DNA of 64,000 nucleotides, taken from Taenia hydatigena. Taxonomy: Eukaryota > Platyhelminthes > Cestoda > Cyclophyllidea > Taeniidae. The position numbers and the translations under genes were made by a program. The notes under the pieces are model-generated. The model was not told where the DNA came from, did no database searches, and was given only the letters and a program-made list of their open reading frames with translations. The stretch lies in the NCBI GenBank assembly GCA_036345935.2, contig JADWOT020000006.1:19628519-19692518 (forward strand), given 5' to 3'. Shown piece by piece: positions 38,501-52,439 of this stretch (positions are counted from its first letter, which is position 1; every line of letters begins with the position of its first letter).

Positions 38501-39639
38501 AAACCCAATCCCAACACTGCTTTTTTGCACTGTAGGGACATGAATTATCTTCATTCCACGCTGGCTGGCCGACTAGTCGGCTGGTCGACTGGGTGAACAA
38601 CTGTTTTGTGATTACCCCAAAAACGCGCAATTTTCGGTCTGGGAAGGGAAAATGTGTGCTGATGTGTGTATGTGTGTATATTTCTTGCGACCCTCTGCTG
38701 CAATAATTTTGACAAATTATTTTTATCCTGGGAGAAAAAGAGTTTTGGGCGGAAATCGGTGCCTCTGCACATTCATGTTTTAGGCACATGTGATAACAAC
38801 AAATAAGGGACGGACCTTTTAATTGCTGTTTAAAATATAAACAGAGTGAATAGCGAATCTTCCAAAATTCAATGCATTGATAGGGATTTAATTTAAAAAT
38901 CTTTTTTACCGCATCCGTCACCAGCGTCACATATGCAAGATGCCCCAATTTCCCCACTTTCCAGGGTCTTCCACACAATCATGGGACCTTGGTAATCGAA
39001 AGGGAAAGCAAAATAAAAGGGTCTTGTATCAGAAGAGAGAGGCAGCACATCCTCTAAGATCCCAGCGGTGATATCGCAGTCCCACCAAAAGCTATTTTAT
39101 ACTTTTCTTGGTAGCCTTAAGTGGTTCTAATGGGGGACGAGGAGGGTTTTATGAGCACCGTTTAAGTACCCCATTGAATGCCCTTACTATTTTTTGCTTA
39201 GATCAGAAGGATACCTTAGCTCTAAGGCCGCTAACAAAGGCATAGAGGGAGGAAAATTCGCAGATTTACTAATCACCGCATTACTTTACCGTCACCAGGA
39301 CCCCATGAAAATTCATTAAAGTTAAAAGTTAAAGCAATGCTCAATCGCTATAGATGGCGCCAGAAACATTTGTTCTGACAAGACCTAAGTCTGGGCTTTG
39401 AAAAAGAAACTTCAAAACACCACTTTAGGGTTATTTAAATAAATGAAGTTACATTCCACCATGAATGGAAGGTGAAAATAACTTTACAAACAACCAAATC
39501 TGATGTTGAATTTTTTTCCAATTTGAGGCTACCTAATGCATTTGAAGACAAAATGCTGATAACCTACAAGGTATTTTTGCAATAGTTTCTTCTTTTCTTT
39601 TAATCTATACTGGCTTCAACAATATTTTATGGTTTCCCT
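35501..39639. other. Intergenic, no supported gene
   Basis: Holds open frames at 36078-36482 and 38430-38978 on the minus strand, discussed among the rejected items, and a 14-base palindrome at 38568-38581. There is no recognisable protein domain. Confidence 0.4.
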
Positions 39640-40345
39640 CCTGTACTTTCGCTGAGTGGCGTGGCCATTGAGACATGCCAGCAGCCCCTCTCTTAGTATT
39701 ATGACCGCCTTTGTCCTTAAGAGTGATTTAGGCTGCTACATTGGAGGCAAGGAAAAGTAAAATCGACCCTAGAGGGCATCCGCCCTGAACTTCTTTCTTA
39801 TGCTCTAAACCTTAGCTTGACGGAAGAAGGGCTTATACTACAGATTGGAGAATCTGTGGTAGCTCTTAAAGAAAAGGTTGTAAATGGAGCCTGCCAAGTC
39901 ATCTGCTTAAGGTCCATGCTCTGCAGAAATGATATTAACGACCGAAGTTACACTTTGTTTGTAAACCGCCTAAAAAGGTTCTTTTCGAAGCTGCTCAATT
40001 GATAGACTACTCAATACCTCCTCACTTCTAGCAACCAGCTGGATATATTTAGGAATGCTGAGGTGAAAACAAAGGGAAAAAGAGTTACTTTCTTTCGACT
40101 ACCAGCGATGGGCACAATTAATAGCCAGCGTATTCCCACCTGGCTCAGTGCGGTTTGTACACGAGTTATTTCTCCAGTATCATTTAAATAGTCCAAATGA
40201 ATTAGTGACGTTTCAGTCGTATGTCTTCTCATTTTCACATTGGTTCGTGGCGTTATTCTCACGAGACCGATGGCATAGCGATGGGTGACGTAGAAGGTTG
40301 ACCAAAGTGAGCGCTATAGACGAAGCGCGAAGTGGAAGTAAAAAA
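39640..40345 (+). repeat. F1 interspersed repeat, long copy
   Basis: CAGCCCCTCTCTTAGTATTA, TTGACGGAAGAAGGGCTTAT, TCTGCAGAAATGATATTAAC and GACGTAGAAGGTTGACCAAA are in family order. A short open frame at 39817-40002 lies inside it and is not a gene. Confidence 0.6.
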
Positions 40346-40369
40346 ATGCAAACCCTTCTTTTTATCTTT

Positions 40370-40530
40370 TTGCTTTGGTCGCAAGGACATTTTAGGCTCA
40401 GTAATTGTATTATAGCTGAGTAGTATGATTCCTGATTCAAGCCGGTAGCTCCTCAGCCCTTCTGCATGTTGATGATACATGTTATAATATTTGTCTTTGA
40501 AGAAGTCTTGAGTCCTCACGATATTATCAT
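40370..40530 (+). repeat. F1 interspersed repeat, head of a second copy
   Basis: GGTAGCTCCTCAGCCCTTCT with GTCTTTGAAGAAGTCTTGAG is a new head just 25 bases after the preceding copy ends. The same tail-then-head spacing is seen at 45870-45900. Confidence 0.5.
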
Positions 40531-43500
40531 AGAATTTGGTTCCCAAAGTTTTGCCTTAAGGGTTGGAAAATACTATTGAATGCTAAGCATGTTTACTGCA
40601 TTTTGCCTCAACGAAGTGTAAAACAACTAAACAATTGGTTACAGGCGCCTTTTTGTTCCCATTCCTTTGCATTGTGAGCATCCATGTAGATTGCTCCCTT
40701 AGCAGACTTGGAAGTTAATGAGTGAATTTTTTGGACCGTAAAAGTTATCTGCGAAGGAACAATACCCTCGAATAACACTTTTGACTTGAGGCTTGACGAG
40801 GGTCCAAAAATGTTGATGTTGGCTATTAGATTTTGGGCTTATAAAAGACAATATTAACTCAATTTCTATACTTAAACCTAAAGACAAAATTCCAGGTTCT
40901 ACGAAACTAAAACTTTTAGAATGAACCAAAGGTCTTCTTCTTTGCAAATTAAGTCAAGTAGTTTAAAGAAGGCAAATCTCCCGTTAAACCGATTAAAGCC
41001 TCCTACACTAAGGCGGCAAGTAACAGCGGGTACATCAGCATGCAATGATGAACAGTTTTTTGTCTATAAAGGCGTTGAGTCCAAATCCGTCGGTGGTTGC
41101 TTGCATCCAAAAAAGACTTTGATTGCGTGCCTAACTACTTAGCAAGGAGAGAGCTAAATAGGATCGGCATTTTGAAAGAATGACTGTGCTCCAATGAAGG
41201 CCCCAGCCAGTGTTTCTGCTCCCATACTGCAGCTGAACACGCCATTCTGTGAACATTCAGTCCCTGAGTGAGAACTCTGTCTCTCTTGGAAGCCCTATAG
41301 ATGCATAAACGCCCACAGTGAAACGAGGAAAATGGTTTTGTGGGAATGGTGAACAGTTGTTCTAGGATGGTTCAGCCATCCCGACAAATTTTTCTATTCT
41401 AAATCTACTTTGCAGTGTTTACTAGCAAAAAGGAGTCATTTGGAAACATAGAACAATTTTAGTTCTTCTTAAAGGGTATATTTTTTTGCTTTGGCTCCCG
41501 ATTCGATCCGATAGTACCTGCGCTAGGTCGACGCTCTCTTGCTTCCTTTATGAATCTCATCATTACATCTACTCGGTTAGGCCAGAGTCATTACAAGGTG
41601 AATCAGACAGAAAAATGACTCAATTAACACACTCTAACAATGGACTTTTTGAAGTCTGGTGGGCAGAAGAAAAATTCTGTGGTCAGTAAAGCAGGAAAAG
41701 AAGAGACCTATTTTCCTAATTTTGGGTAAAAATAATCGCAACTTTCGCTGCTACTGCTCCTGCCGACAAGCAAAAATTTTGCTGGAGCCTACTGATGGTA
41801 TGCAGCTTTGCAAAAATGTCACTCATGATCAGAGTATTTACCGCTGACCAGAAAAATATAATAGAATTGCTATTTTAAAACTCGCATCTTAATATCTAAA
41901 TGCCAACTTAGCTCTTTAAATGCATATTAGCTGCATTAAAAGAAGTAAAAATCATTTAGGGATTTATATTGCAATACTGCAATCAATGAAAGCGTTGGTT
42001 GTACGCGTCACATATATGTGACGCGCGCTATTTATAGATGTCTGATTAGTAGTTGACGCAAATTTCGTGGTTAACAGATTATTAAACCATGAAGGAATCA
42101 GAGGGATACGCAGCATCTTTTGTCTAAAAGTAATTAATAGTTTTATTTGACAATATTAGAGCTATACGCCATCTGAGCTGCGGTGGTGGATTGTCGCCTG
42201 GGAGAGACTCTATCAATGCGCGAATTAAAGGGGAGCCCTGCGTGCTTGGCACTTCTAATTCCTAGCTGCCTGATATGGGTCAGCTTCAGTGATGCTGCAT
42301 TCTGTCAGCTCGCACCAATAATCGGCTGTTTGAGGTGGTAAGTGGACAGCGCTTGTGTTTGCTCATTGACCCTGCTCTTGATGTTTGGCCTCATAAATAT
42401 GAAACCCCCAAAAAATAATCAAAAAACAGTATGCGTTTAGTATTTCTTTGGGAAAGTTGGCGCATTTACGCAAGAAATTTTGGAACAACATTATCAGGAC
42501 ATCTGTTGAGATGTAAATCCCATTAGAACACTAAGTTCCCCTGCACTTCACTAAAGTGGATTGTAAAACTATTGCGCCTACGGTTTTATGCTCTGGCAAC
42601 CTAGTCACCTCCGAGGACGTAATAAGAGACGCTCGTCGTAAAATAAACTTCTTATTGATACATAAAGGGATTGGATGAGTTTTGGCTGAGTGGAATGCTA
42701 TTACACTAGGATGGTGCTCACAATTCACTTCTCTCATTTCGTTGCTTATTTATGTGGAGGCTATGGATTTGAGGTGGTAGCTATTTGCGGATCAGGGTAC
42801 CCATAGCAGGCACTCCCCTTCCACGATAATCCAGTATAGTATTTAACCAACAAAAATAATTTCACCGATTCTATCACAGATGTAACAATTTATCCATTTA
42901 AAAATGCCCATTAAGGTGGCCTAATCTGAGAGTGGATCTTCATAATCGTTCAGAAGAGCCGGAGAATCAGGACGTAATGCACAAAAAGGAATTTTTGATA
43001 CAGATGTGATAGCTAAATTTTCGGAACCATAAAGTAGTACTTTGATCACTTCGCCAGTTTAAATAGTAAATTGTCACTTGGCAGATCAACTATGAAACCT
43101 AATGGAGTTCTAGCTTTAATTTAGCGTCTAGAGAAATAATTTTAACTAGCAGATAAGTGAAGAAACGCTAGAGATGGAGGGATAAAATTTGAAGGTTAAC
43201 TATGAAATTTATATTGGCAAAGCAACAAAGTGCTAAGGGTTCTAATTTATTCTAGGGTGTCTTCGCGGCCTCGGTATTATTAAACTTTACAAAATATGAA
43301 GCAAAAATGTTGGGAATTGCTGAAGGAGAAGAGCGTTCGGACCATGATCCCTCGACTTTTAGCAATTACTCTCAAGGCTGTATCATCTTCTATCCACCGT
43401 ATGGGCTCTAATGGTTACCATTGGTGGCAAGTGGATAAATTACATTTAAATCAGGCGGATGATAAGCAGTGTATCATTTTTGGTCGACAAAATCTCACGA

Positions 43501-45179
43501 ATGGCATAACAATGTCCATCTGCTAAAAGCCATCATCCACTTTTAAGTGAATTTCTGGCGGATAATCTCCTATGATGCATTTCAAAATTCGAGGGTTAAA
43601 ATCGGACTAGTCAAAATTCGTCGGATGCACGACTGCAGTTGGGCTCAAAATTTTTTTCACCTGGGAAAGTTCCTAAGCGAACTGTTTTACTTGACTACTG
43701 CTGGGATAGTCATAATAAGATGATTACCAATGAGACGCTTAGAATGAAACGAAGCCTGGAGATGGAATCATCTGCAAATACATTTTACAAATTCTCATAT
43801 AAATGCCCTAGGTAACTTAATATTGCACCTTTTCAAGTCGTTAAAGCGTGATGGGACTTCAGATGGCAAACAACCTTTTTAGGTCTCAAACTCGTGGTGA
43901 TAGCCAAAAGGATTCGATGCCTCTCCTGTTAAGAGACCGAGATTATGCAACCATTCTTAGTAACTACCGTCTCCATGTGATGCTAAAGCTTGACAATCAG
44001 CCGAGAAAATCAGGAATCCTGCTCTTTGAGATAAATTGTTTTATCCCCGCCATCGTTGTAGCATCCCAAACATTTCCTAAATTCCTAATAATTTATATGT
44101 ATGGATGAAATAGTATGCCCTCCGAAGTAGAAAATGTGCCCTATTACCCCCTAAGGGCTTTTACGAGCCTTTAAACGTAGCCCTATGTAATGGTCGTAGT
44201 ATGTTGGCGTACGCAAAACGATAGTGCAAACATCATGTGAGCCCGTATCTAGAGAAGACTTCAAGAACGGTGCCGTGTATTGATGCCAAGTCCAACTCCT
44301 CTACGGTGAGGGCTTTGACTGGTGCATGTGTTTCAGCCGTGACCTGCCGTGGGTCCCTTTTCCAAACTGCTACAAACTAAATATACCCATGAACATTCAG
44401 CCTGCACGAAGAACGTCTTTTACCTATCAGTCACCCTAATCAGCACACATTCACCTGTGAAGGAAATAATGAGCTCAACCACCCACAGATCTTTGCACGT
44501 CCAAAAGTTAGCGGAGAATGAGTGACTCTAAATTAACGCAAAAAGGCGCTAAGTAGTTTTCCGTTATTATCAAAAAGATATTTCCTCAAACTGTGATATT
44601 CTGCAACTTTCAGCCCCACTGTGTAAAACAGGTAACCTTAGAATGCACCAATTACAGTTCAAGTAACAATTTCTGTTCGTATGTAGCACAACAATGTATC
44701 TTAATAGCAATAGACTGACGCAAATTTCGCTCTGTAATGGACGCATGCAAGCAATCACATGCATTCAATGTTTTTAAAAACTCCGACAAGTGGTCTAATG
44801 CTAATCCATGTTGTGCCTACATCCTTTCCAAAAAAAAAATAAATTTTCAGCAGCATTTAGGACGTCTGCTGAAGTAAAAGCCGTATATTTGGCGACAGTG
44901 TCAACATTCGGTCACCTGTATATAAGTGCTCACAGCAAAATGACTGTGCTGTCTGCGGGAGAATTTTAATCATTCATTACGAAAGACCCAGGCCAATAGC
45001 GCATGATGTACTATTCGCATAAGACATCAGTTACTAAATAATTTTGTCTAGTATGCATTTTAATATTTAGACCACCATAGTATGTAGTGTTACGCTTTAA
45101 TTGCTTGATTAACACATCGTTTTGGTTATGTTGGCATTCAAGTCTCTGCCATTATACTTTTGCATGGTAGCACACATTC
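40531..45179. other. Intergenic, no supported gene
   Basis: AT-rich DNA with a GC-richer patch at about 42180-42350 and the 22-base palindrome at 42004. Open frames (for example 43296-43526 and 43848-44108) lack known motifs. Confidence 0.4.
42004..42025. other. Perfect 22-base palindrome
   Basis: The half-site is CGCGTCACATA followed directly by its reverse complement, with no spacer. A closely similar 20-base sequence (three differences) lies at 18164-18183. It could be a protein-binding site or the end of a small mobile element; function unknown. Confidence 0.7.
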
Positions 45180-45870
45180 TGGGCTATGCCAATAACCACC
45201 TTTAGCTCTTCCATAAGTTCACAAGACATTTTTTGCCTTAGTGTTATGATTTTTTCGTCTTCAAGGAGGACATTTGTGACCACGTATAGCAAATCCAATC
45301 CCAAAGGGCAACAAATCTGACTTCCTAAGAAGACGAAAGAAAGGTATGTGCTGCTGAACCGACACTAGCCATGCCCATGATCCATCTGGAAATGTTCACT
45401 TCAGAGCTGCCTAGAGTACCTGGATAAAGATTACGATAAAGTGAGCACGCGGTACTTTCTTCACCTCTCCACCAGTTAAATAAAGCCTAAATAGATAGAT
45501 ATGGCCGTGCAGAGCAAGGGGAAACCGACGCAAAACGTTATCTTTACGAAACTATATTAAAGGCCGCCTTCTTAAACGACTCTGTATTTGGGTAATTACA
45601 CCAGGAACTACTAATGGACATACGAGATGATCAGCACATTCCTCAGTCCCGCATTATAGTTCCCAAACAGGGAGAATCTTGAGATTCGGTAGATTGGTCG
45701 AGATACCCAAGTGAAGTTGGAATCAAATATCCTCCCAGCTGCAAAAACTTCAATGAGTGGGTGCGGTTGGCTCGTAAGTGCTTCCCTACAGCACTGACTA
45801 TGATGTAATAAGTGACGCTAAGAGTTGACCAAGAGGGTCGCCGGGACGAAGCCCAAGAGATGTGAGGCGT
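45180..45870 (+). repeat. F1 interspersed repeat, best full-length copy
   Basis: Head GTTATGATTTTTTCGTCTTC and CAAGGAGGAC. Middle GCCGTGCAGAGCAAGGGG. Tail CATACGAGATGATCAGCACA, TTCCCTACAGCACTGACTAT and GAGTTGACCAAGAGGGTCGC. All three parts are present, so this copy is a good seed for a family consensus. No long open frame crosses it. Confidence 0.65.
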
Positions 45871-45889
45871 TAGGTACCACTGATTTTTG

Positions 45890-45975
45890 CTTAAATCTTC
45901 TTTTTGATTTTGTTACCTCCGGATCATCAAAGTAGCCTCAGAGCCCTTCTGTACGTCAGGAGATCTACTTAAATT
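45890..45975 (+). repeat. F1 interspersed repeat, head of a second copy
   Basis: TTGATTTTGTTACC then AGTAGCCTCAGAGCCCTTCT and GTACGTCAGG. It lies in direct tandem behind the full copy. Confidence 0.45.
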
Positions 45976-47939
45976 GTTTTAACTACGACCAGCCTGATTG
46001 TTCTTGCCATTTGCTGTAGTCGTACATATAGCTCATTTCAATGATGCGTGCTAACCATTGTAGACATGTTCCAGGTTAAAAATTTTCGCCTTTAAAATTC
46101 TTTACCGTTTGAACTGATTTATTTTGCTATTGGATTGGACTTTTCATGCTTTATGAGCAAATTCAATAACCCATTCGGGAGCGCGTCAGCGTTTTCAAAA
46201 GGTCTCCTACATATCCTTCACCCGTACTGAACTGCCTATTTTTTAACTTATTAAACTAGCTAATAAGTTTACAAAACAAATCCGTTACTTGTTTTGCGTT
46301 GTGGCATGAGCTGTCAGCTTCATTTGGTAATCTTTCCTTCTAAACAGAATATCCGCGGGGTCTTTAAAATAGCCATGTTTACCCTACTTTTTCATAGCTA
46401 TTGAACTTCCTGCTCCTCTCAGCAGCCACCTGGGTCTCCTGTTTGATTAGTTTAGACTTGCTTTGGTCTGGTGTGTTTTATTTGTGAAACAGATCCATTT
46501 GACCAACAATCCTTAAATCATCTATTGGATGCTGCACCAAAATCTCAAAGAAAGAGAGGGCATACGAACCTGCGAAACTCATTAATAAAGTTTTTGAATG
46601 CGGCTTTAGCTGTCGGCATTCATCATGAATTCGATATAATTTGACTGAACGTTAGGTGGACGGGATCCGATTCTCACGAACTATTAGCACTTTTTATGGA
46701 AATGCGATTTCGTTAGAAGCACGGAGAAGACATAACGTACCCTTCCCCATATACAGCTTTTTAGCGAATGTAGACGCATAAAGTAACTATCATGTAAGAT
46801 GCGCATGTTGTTCAAATTTAATCCCTATTTTCCGGGCAAATTTATCTTTGGTATTGATATTCAGGATTCGGACTGAATCCACGGCATATACTACCGCCAA
46901 TAATATAAGTAGTATTTCCCCTTTGATGGAGAGGTATCGTTTTGTCTACATACCTGTCTTGCAGGCACTCAAAATTCACATGAATAATGACCACAGTAGG
47001 AATGACAGGGCTGTTTAAAATATACATATTTGTTTTTGCTGTACATTTGCTCTGTGGGTGCTTCAGTTCTTGCAGAATTCGACAGCCATTTTGGCACTTT
47101 GGCCTCCTGACCGTACCATTAGTCACCTCTGGCACCTGATAGCCTTCTGGATCTTCGATGACTACTTAAAGTCCATGTAAAAGATTCTATCTCATTGTCC
47201 TGAATAACAAAATCTGGTTCTTTAATGAGTGAGTTGGTTTAAAGGTTTCACGGAGATCTCCTTTGGTGCCAATTGACTCTCGGTGTATGGTCGAAAAACC
47301 CTACTGTAGTCCGAGGTAAAGGTAGTAGTCTCATGACTCTGTGTTAATCGCTTCAAAGGGAATGCGAAGACTACCTCAAATCTGTGAATTCGTCTCATAA
47401 ATATTAATTAGTTCGCTGCCTGTACTCTAATCCTCTCCGAAATGCTAAAACGGAGGGAACCCAATACCATGAACATCGCTTGCCGAATGTCTTATACTAC
47501 TTGTCTTCACATTGCCTCGACGCTGACGGTCACCTGAGTAGATGCCTTGGCGTCAGTGAACAATAAAAGTCCTACTTCTTTCCCCCTTCGTCTGTTTTCC
47601 CAGTGATGACTCATGATGAAGGCTTCTGATTATATGCCACTGCGGTGTTGTGAATAACGGATAATGTCTTGATAAACATCTTGATTATAACTTGCGCATA
47701 CCTATTCTACTACCGCGTGAGTTATTGAGATGATTCGAATCTGGCTTTCAGATGCAAGACAAGGGCATTTGTAATTACTGCCTAGACAATGGGCGCTATT
47801 TCGCTGTAAACTTGAGGAACATTATCTACAACTTGATACTTACAAACACCAATGCATCTGATTCCTTTGCATGCCATTTATTTTGCTATCATTGGCCTAA
47901 CAAGACGCTATCTATTAGCTAAAATTTCCAAAATGTCAC
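45976..47939. other. Intergenic, no supported gene
   Basis: A minus-strand open stretch (46842-47190) contains several cysteines and a GTATGT donor-like site, but I could not match it to any family. Otherwise AT-rich and featureless. Confidence 0.4.
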
Positions 47940-48290
47940 GAGATGTTACACTCTGAGCAATTATTTAGTCCTCCAGGGCATGCTTGTAGCACCTCAGCCT
48001 TTCTGTGCGGTGAAAATGCATATTCTAATCTAGCATTGTGTCTACCTTCGTCTTCAGGGAAGTCTCAGAGCGCTACACTGGTGGCAGCGCCAAGCAAACC
48101 TAACGTGGCAGAAGATGGTGGTAAACTGCGATTGAGACAACTCATGAAGACGCCCAACAAAAGTCAGGAAAGGAAGTCTTGCCTTGGCAAATACTTTAAT
48201 TCCGTGTTCTACGGAAATGCTATTAACGACTGGAACGACACTAGCCGTAAGAGTGAAACAGGTGGGCAAAATCCCAGGTCTATAAGAAGT
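47940..48290 (+). repeat. F1 interspersed repeat, head and middle
   Basis: CTCAGCCTTTCTGTGCGGTG, ACCTTCGTCTTCAGGGAAGT, GAGCGCTACACTGGTGGCAG and TGTTCTACGGAAATGCTATT with AACGACACTAGCC. This is one of the best preserved copies. It explains a 120-codon open frame over 47943-48305. Confidence 0.6.
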
Positions 48291-48469
48291 GCCAAGGGGG
48301 ATTAGTAATGTTGCAATCAGATAACTCATCAGTTTCACGTAAATTCAACCACTGGCGCGGAAGGTTTGTGGGTTCAATTTTGTACAAAATCGACTAAGTT
48401 GTGAGGGAAAAACCAGTGCCCACACCCCGAAGAAATGATGAGCTATGTAATGCTGCAACTGCTCAGCAG

Positions 48470-48600
48470 CACTGCTTGCACTGGTTTCTGGACCATGTCG
48501 GTAGCCCCTCTGTACAACGGCAATGCATATTCCATCCTAGTATTACGCCTTCTTATGACTTCAGGGAAGATTTGTTGAGCTATATAAGCGCATATTAATA
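48470..48600 (+). repeat. F1 interspersed repeat, head part
   Basis: GTAGCCCCTCTGTACAACGG, CAATGCATATTCCATCCTAG and ATGACTTCAGGGAAGA. It lies 180 bases after the previous copy, in the same orientation. Confidence 0.55.
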
Positions 48601-51600
48601 TGATGCGCATCTATTTTACGATTTCACTGTTTGCATAAAACTACTGTCACCATGTGTGAATGCAAATAACGGTAATTTGAGATTTCTAAAATGATGCAAA
48701 AGAAAAATTACGTAATTAAAGGTAACCTGAGCTGGTTGATTTATTTTGCAATTTTGTGAAAAACCTCAATGTAGAAGTGTGTTTAACTTGGCACACATTT
48801 ATCATGGTGAAAATTGATATCCACTGGTATTTCATCACCGACTTGGAATGCCCTTGTGAGTGGAAAAGTCTCGTTAACAGCCTTCTTCGTCAATCAGCTG
48901 AGCAATTTACTGTAACAGAACTTAAAATTATAAAAAGTCAACAATTAGGCCATCTGACATTAACTTTTAATTTAGATAAGACGATAAATTTGGGCAGCAG
49001 TTTATCATGTGGTTTTTTCCGGACCATGCTCAGGCCTTTGATGGCAGGCTAACTGAAACGTTCACACTCGAATTCACTTTATTGCGTAGTTTAGGTTTGC
49101 GCCATTGGTTTGTGGTAAAGCAATTAATTAAAGCCAGAAGCCTAATGTGTGGTGTGAAAAGTTAAGAAGAGTATGATAATCCAAGATGATTTGACGAATT
49201 GCTGCTTTATTTCTAATGGAAAAGAGTATCTTAAATAAATGAGGTCCTGTTTGCCTTGAGTTACCTAAATAAGTTCGTAAGCTCTATATTTAAGGTGTGG
49301 AAAGTTTTAACTGGGCAAGAATTCAGGCGAAACTTACGGGAAGATTTCGGCCGAATATCTTAAGGTCTCACATCGGCACTCCTGTCGTCTCAACCACAGG
49401 TGGTATCTTTGCTTCAAAGCTTCTCAAGTGGGCATAACCTTTCTTTGAAGCACCTAAGAGCAGATGATAGGCGTGGGATATAGCCTAGTGAGCTGACATT
49501 AGGGTAGCAATTAAGCATCTCCTGAAGATGTTATCGAGTGTGCGTGTCAAAGCCTACCAACGTTCTTTACCACGTTCCTGACGCATCATTCTCAAATTAA
49601 TTCAATTTCTCATTATCATCATGATTCAAATTCTTTAATTTTTATGTTTTTGTTGTAGATTTAGTTATCGCTCAGTGCGTAAGGTTTGGTTTCACAACCA
49701 GTATAACTGCATTTGTAAACCAAACAGGTTTAAATGGGATCTATCAGATTCAGAGCGTAGTTTCTGGTGTGAGCGGTGATCGAATCAGGAAAATTTACGC
49801 AGGCACAGAAACGAACTCACGTATTTCACAAGTCGTCATAAGCCATAGCACATCAATGCAGTAGGCTCTACCGGAAACCACATGACTTTTCTGTCAAAGA
49901 CAAATTTTACTCGACTGCTGAGACTCCAAGTTAATCTCTGCGGAGAGTCAACCGCGGAGGGGAGCAAACAATTCACTTGATGGTGTGTCTACTCCATTTG
50001 CATTAACGTATTCATGGCTGGTGAACAAAGTTGAAGGAGATTATTTCATATTAACTTCATCAACCAGGAAACGAACTTCCTGAATCCCTTCCTTGAGTCA
50101 TAGCCGGAATCGAGACGACCTGGAACATTACTCACCAAAAGGGAAGAGAACTCACATCTTAATGAGTAGTTGACTGTTTCTTCTCTCCGAATCATCGAAA
50201 AACAAATACATTCTCCTCGAAAAATTACATGCTTTACTGTTGTTTTTTCAGCACAAAATATGCCTACAGATCATCACTCTGGAGCTCTCGAAGTCCAACA
50301 TTTGCGCGTTGATGAACAGTGAAGTAAAAAATGCCTTACCTGTAAATGCTTGAAATCTAACGGAGAGAACACAATAAAGGGGATGCAGGAAGCGAATTTA
50401 ATGGGCGATGCATAACAACTTAAATTTCGCAGTACTCCTGAATGATTATGCGACCCAACCAAATGACATCACGCATCCGGTAAAAGTGTATTGATAATTG
50501 ATGGGAAAAGACCTTAATGCTCATTTTACGATCGAAATGGTCATCTAGTAGAGACGTTTTACCTAGCTTCGACTAATAATACCATAAAATTTCATTTCTA
50601 CACGGGACTTAACCGTCAAAAACTAGAACTATCTATGACTCATCCGGCGAGAGTGGAAGGGTAGGGAGGAGATTCCTAATTTTGTTGATATTTTGGGTCA
50701 AATCCGCCATTTTGCGCCGTTTTGAGGCGGTTAAAGGAACGCACGGCTGCATTTTACGACCTTAGTTTGTCTCTAGGCTTAAAATTTTTTGGTCCTGGTG
50801 GCGCACGTGTGCGTGCGGAGGAGTGTTATCTCAAAATTTTATGGTTTGCCGCTCACCCCTCCCTTTTCCCCCATCCACCCACCTACCATAATCAGTCGCT
50901 TCATCATCGCCACTGGGACTTAGAAATCGGCGGCAAGATAAGATCTGTCACAGAGCTGAGGTATATTACCCGTTTTAGATCTTATTATTTTAGCTCATAT
51001 CGAAGCGGTTTACTTGAAAAGATTCACTCTAGAAGCGTTTACGCAGGGCGGGACTAATGAATATGTAAAAACCGAAAAAGAATGATTTAATAAGTTAAAG
51101 TAGCTTTAAGCTACACAGTGCCCTTCTACAGCCTTTTATCCATCCCGCCTAAAATCTGCCACTCGTATGAAAAATTCTCCATAAGGTTCTTTTTATTTAC
51201 AATGTCCTAGTTAGATACCTTTGCTGATCAAAAACTTCGTTTATCATCACGCGCTTTTGCATGTCACGATGAACCCCCAGTCACTATTGTCTACCGTCTT
51301 GACTGCTAGTCTCTAAATTCGACCATGGGATGCGGGTCGGCTATTATTGACTGGCGAGACTTGCTAGGACATATTGTCGATAGGAACCTCCACAAGGGCT
51401 TCGACACTTATTCACATGAAGACTAGGAGTCGCAGATAAACTTGAATGCTCTATTAGCAGCATAAATTCCGTTCTTAAGCTAGAGTGTTGTCTATCCAAA
51501 ATATGGAAATGTTGTTATATTTTGACATTTGTGTACTGTTAAAAAAATTGAGTAGAGCAAATCAATTAGTCGACAATCTGATATAGTTCACCTCAACACA

Positions 51601-52439
51601 CCAGGAAATCCATTTTCTTTGTACTATGAACTCGCCTTATCATGTTTTTTTGCTTTGAGTGAAAGCATCAGTTATTAGACATGAAGCAGCAAAAAATATC
51701 ATTCGCTGATGTTTCTTCCACAACATGACATAAGCTTAACGCCAGTTTGTCGCCAGAAATAAAAAAAAAAACAGGTCAAAATCACTCCCCCCTTGTTCTA
51801 CTTTTACTTGTCTTTGTCAAACACATGATCACTTTCTAATGCAAATTCCAAAGAAGCGGTGATAGTTTCAACCTGACGAAGTGGGATCGAAGAAGAACAA
51901 AAGATAAAATGAAGTAGGCAATATTTTTCATTCCAATACAATCTATCTTAAAGCGCAAAATTCTTCGAGGCATAGGTTTACGACCATGGCTCTTCCATTG
52001 TCTTGTATTGTCTTCGCTAACCTAACCATTAATCGCATCTTGTGCCAACACCTGCGACCTCTTTTATATTTCAGAACACGTTACTTCATCTCACTCCAAG
52101 CCACCTCAACTAGACCCTGCCTTATTCCTCTCTTCTCCTCTTTCTTTGCTCTCCTCAATGCCGTGTCAGCGCCAACCTACCCATCACATAATATTACATT
52201 GGTTTGATCCTTTGAAAAGATTTAGTAGTCCAAAATGATTTTAAAGAAGATTCTTAAAGGCGTTTAATGGCTGCAGCGATAGTTTGGCTTACAACGAGTG
52301 AAGAATTGTGAAACAGAAAACAAGCGCCCGGCTTCAGGTGATAAAGTACTATGAACCCCAGAAATATTGGATTGGCAATGAGTAAAATAATCTTTTGAGA
52401 AGAACCAGTGATTTGTCCATTCGCTTAACAAAGGCAATT
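48601..52439. other. Intergenic, no supported gene
   Basis: Contains a GC-richer stretch at about 50640-50960 with a 111-codon open frame (50722-51057) lacking known motifs. Otherwise AT-rich. Confidence 0.4.
50856..50880 (-). other. Potential G-quadruplex (G-rich on the minus strand)
   Basis: C-runs of 4, 3, 5 and 3 are separated by 1, 4 and 5 bases, so the minus strand fits the usual quadruplex rule. Confidence 0.4.

Noticed and set aside
38568..38581. 14-base palindrome GCCGACTAGTCGGC amid CTGGC/GTCG direct repeats
   Set aside because: Too short and probably part of a local degenerate repeat; no second copy noticed.
38430..38978. 182-codon open frame on the minus strand, the longest in the window
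   Set aside because: Length is only marginally beyond chance for 64 kb. The residues are a Cys/His/Thr mix with a translated CA-repeat, there is no domain and no splice context.
46842..47190. Cysteine-containing minus-strand stretch with a GTATGT donor-like site, faintly like a ubiquitin peptidase segment
   Set aside because: The likeness is a few spaced residues only. The acceptor is weak, and I found no neighbouring exons of such a gene.
47943..48305. 120-codon open frame on the + strand
   Set aside because: It lies wholly over a well preserved F1 copy, and other F1 copies do not keep the frame open.
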